Assembly (NCBI RefSeq): GCF_014645355.1
Contig: NZ_BMLS01000001.1
Location: 744,001 to 808,000 of the forward strand
Direction: 5' to 3'
Source of the DNA: Bowmanella pacifica
GTDB taxonomy: Bacteria; Pseudomonadota; Gammaproteobacteria; Enterobacterales; Alteromonadaceae
DNA length: 64,000 bases
Of the stretch, positions 63,770-64,000 are shown one piece after another. Under the pieces are notes generated by a model that was not told where the DNA came from, ran no database searches, and saw only the letters and a program-made list of their open reading frames with translations. Position 1 is the stretch's first letter. Each line of letters begins with the position of its first letter. The position numbers and the translations under genes are program-made.

Positions 63770-64000
63770 TTAAGATTGGCCGGTCACTGTCAGTTGATCA
63801 TTCACTTCACGTACATCATCGGTATTCTTAGCGATACTGACCGCCAATTGCTTAGCAGATTCAGTCTCCACATCGCCGGTCAGTGTGACTACACCATTGT
63901 CTACATCCACATCGATACTGGTGCCAGAAATGTCGGTATCGAACAGGAAGCGTGACTTCACCACTGTGGCAATTTTGGCATCGACAAAGCCAGAGGCTTC
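63770..64000 (-). CDS. BON-domain protein (OsmY-like), N-terminus beyond the right edge
   Basis: At least 76 residues are visible, reading in from the edge without a start: a VDAKIAT stretch, then VVKSRFLFDTDISGTSIDVD, VDNGVVTLTGDVETESAKQL and a final VNDQLTV. This is one whole BON domain, as in OsmY and similar periplasmic proteins that bind phospholipid and are induced by osmotic or stationary-phase stress. A GTG at 63964 is internal, not a start, because the domain continues upstream of it. The context with YqjD/E fits envelope stress. Confidence 0.85.
   Translation of the reverse strand, partial: EASGFVDAKIATVVKSRFLFDTDISGTSIDVDVDNGVVTLTGDVETESAKQLAVSIAKNTDDVREVNDQLTVTGQS

Noticed and set aside
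1-64000. CRISPR arrays, tRNA or rRNA genes, insertion sequences
   Set aside because: None was seen by eye: no regularly spaced direct repeats, no cloverleaf-like sequence and no transposase-like protein.

Overview
The window looks like a chromosomal stretch of a marine-type gammaproteobacterium, most likely an alteromonad (Alteromonadaceae or a close relative). This is judged from the overall feel of the proteins (S9 dipeptidyl peptidase lipoprotein, VF530-type protein, TonB receptor with DSD1-like/FAD oxidase partners, tad pilus order, YqjD/YqjE pair); no rRNA or tRNA gene is present to confirm it. No phage, transposase, CRISPR array or integrase was seen. Coding density is high, most operons end in clear rho-independent terminators, and Shine-Dalgarno sites are strong enough to decide many starts.

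Layout. (1) 1-4.2 kb: a looser, more A+T-rich accessory stretch with a repeat-like left edge, an ECF-type sigma factor overlapping a VOC protein, a second VOC gene with a small AraC regulator, an unknown membrane protein, and an XRE regulator/membrane protein pair with its own palindromic operator. (2) 4.3-7.6 kb: an S9 peptidase lipoprotein and a DUF2254 membrane protein. (3) 7.6-15.9 kb: the most interesting block. Three near-identical 16-bp palindromes (consensus TTGGACGANNGYCCAA) sit on the promoters of an aldehyde dehydrogenase/VOC operon, of a cytochrome c / FAD oxidase / PLP enzyme operon in which the last two proteins carry twin-arginine signals, and of a TonB-dependent receptor. A TetR gene lies in the middle. 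This reads as one regulon for uptake and periplasmic oxidation of an unknown compound. (4) 15.9-26.1 kb: AidB-like flavoprotein, Mpo1-like protein, secreted polysaccharide deacetylase, chemoreceptor, VF530 protein, RND efflux pair.

(5) 26.4-41.4 kb: an AraC regulator with a degenerate receiver-like domain, an L,D-transpeptidase, then a complete Flp/Tad pilus locus: pilin, prepilin peptidase, an extra AAA+ ATPase, CpaB/RcpC, secretin, small lipoprotein, TadG-, TadE- and TadF-like pseudopilins, TadZ, TadA, TadB, TadC, TadD. (6) 41.4-47.3 kb: a solitary periplasmic binding protein, two coupled unknown membrane proteins, and a tyrosine-catabolic operon (4-hydroxyphenylpyruvate dioxygenase, VOC protein, fumarylacetoacetase) diverging from a MarR gene over tandem palindromes. 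(7) 47.4-55.8 kb: exported cyclophilin, PIF1-like helicase, exported KatG, and a copA-cueR copper operon with a textbook CueR promoter.

(8) 55.9-64 kb: a stress and signalling block with a DUF2383 four-helix protein, a sigma-54 response regulator, a tiny HisKA-only protein, a CHASE3 histidine kinase, an Rcp1-like response regulator, a REC-HisKA-HATPase-REC-REC hybrid, the YqjD/YqjE/YqjK-like membrane-stress set, and a BON-domain protein cut by the right edge. Functions are assigned from family recognition by eye; no database search was run.
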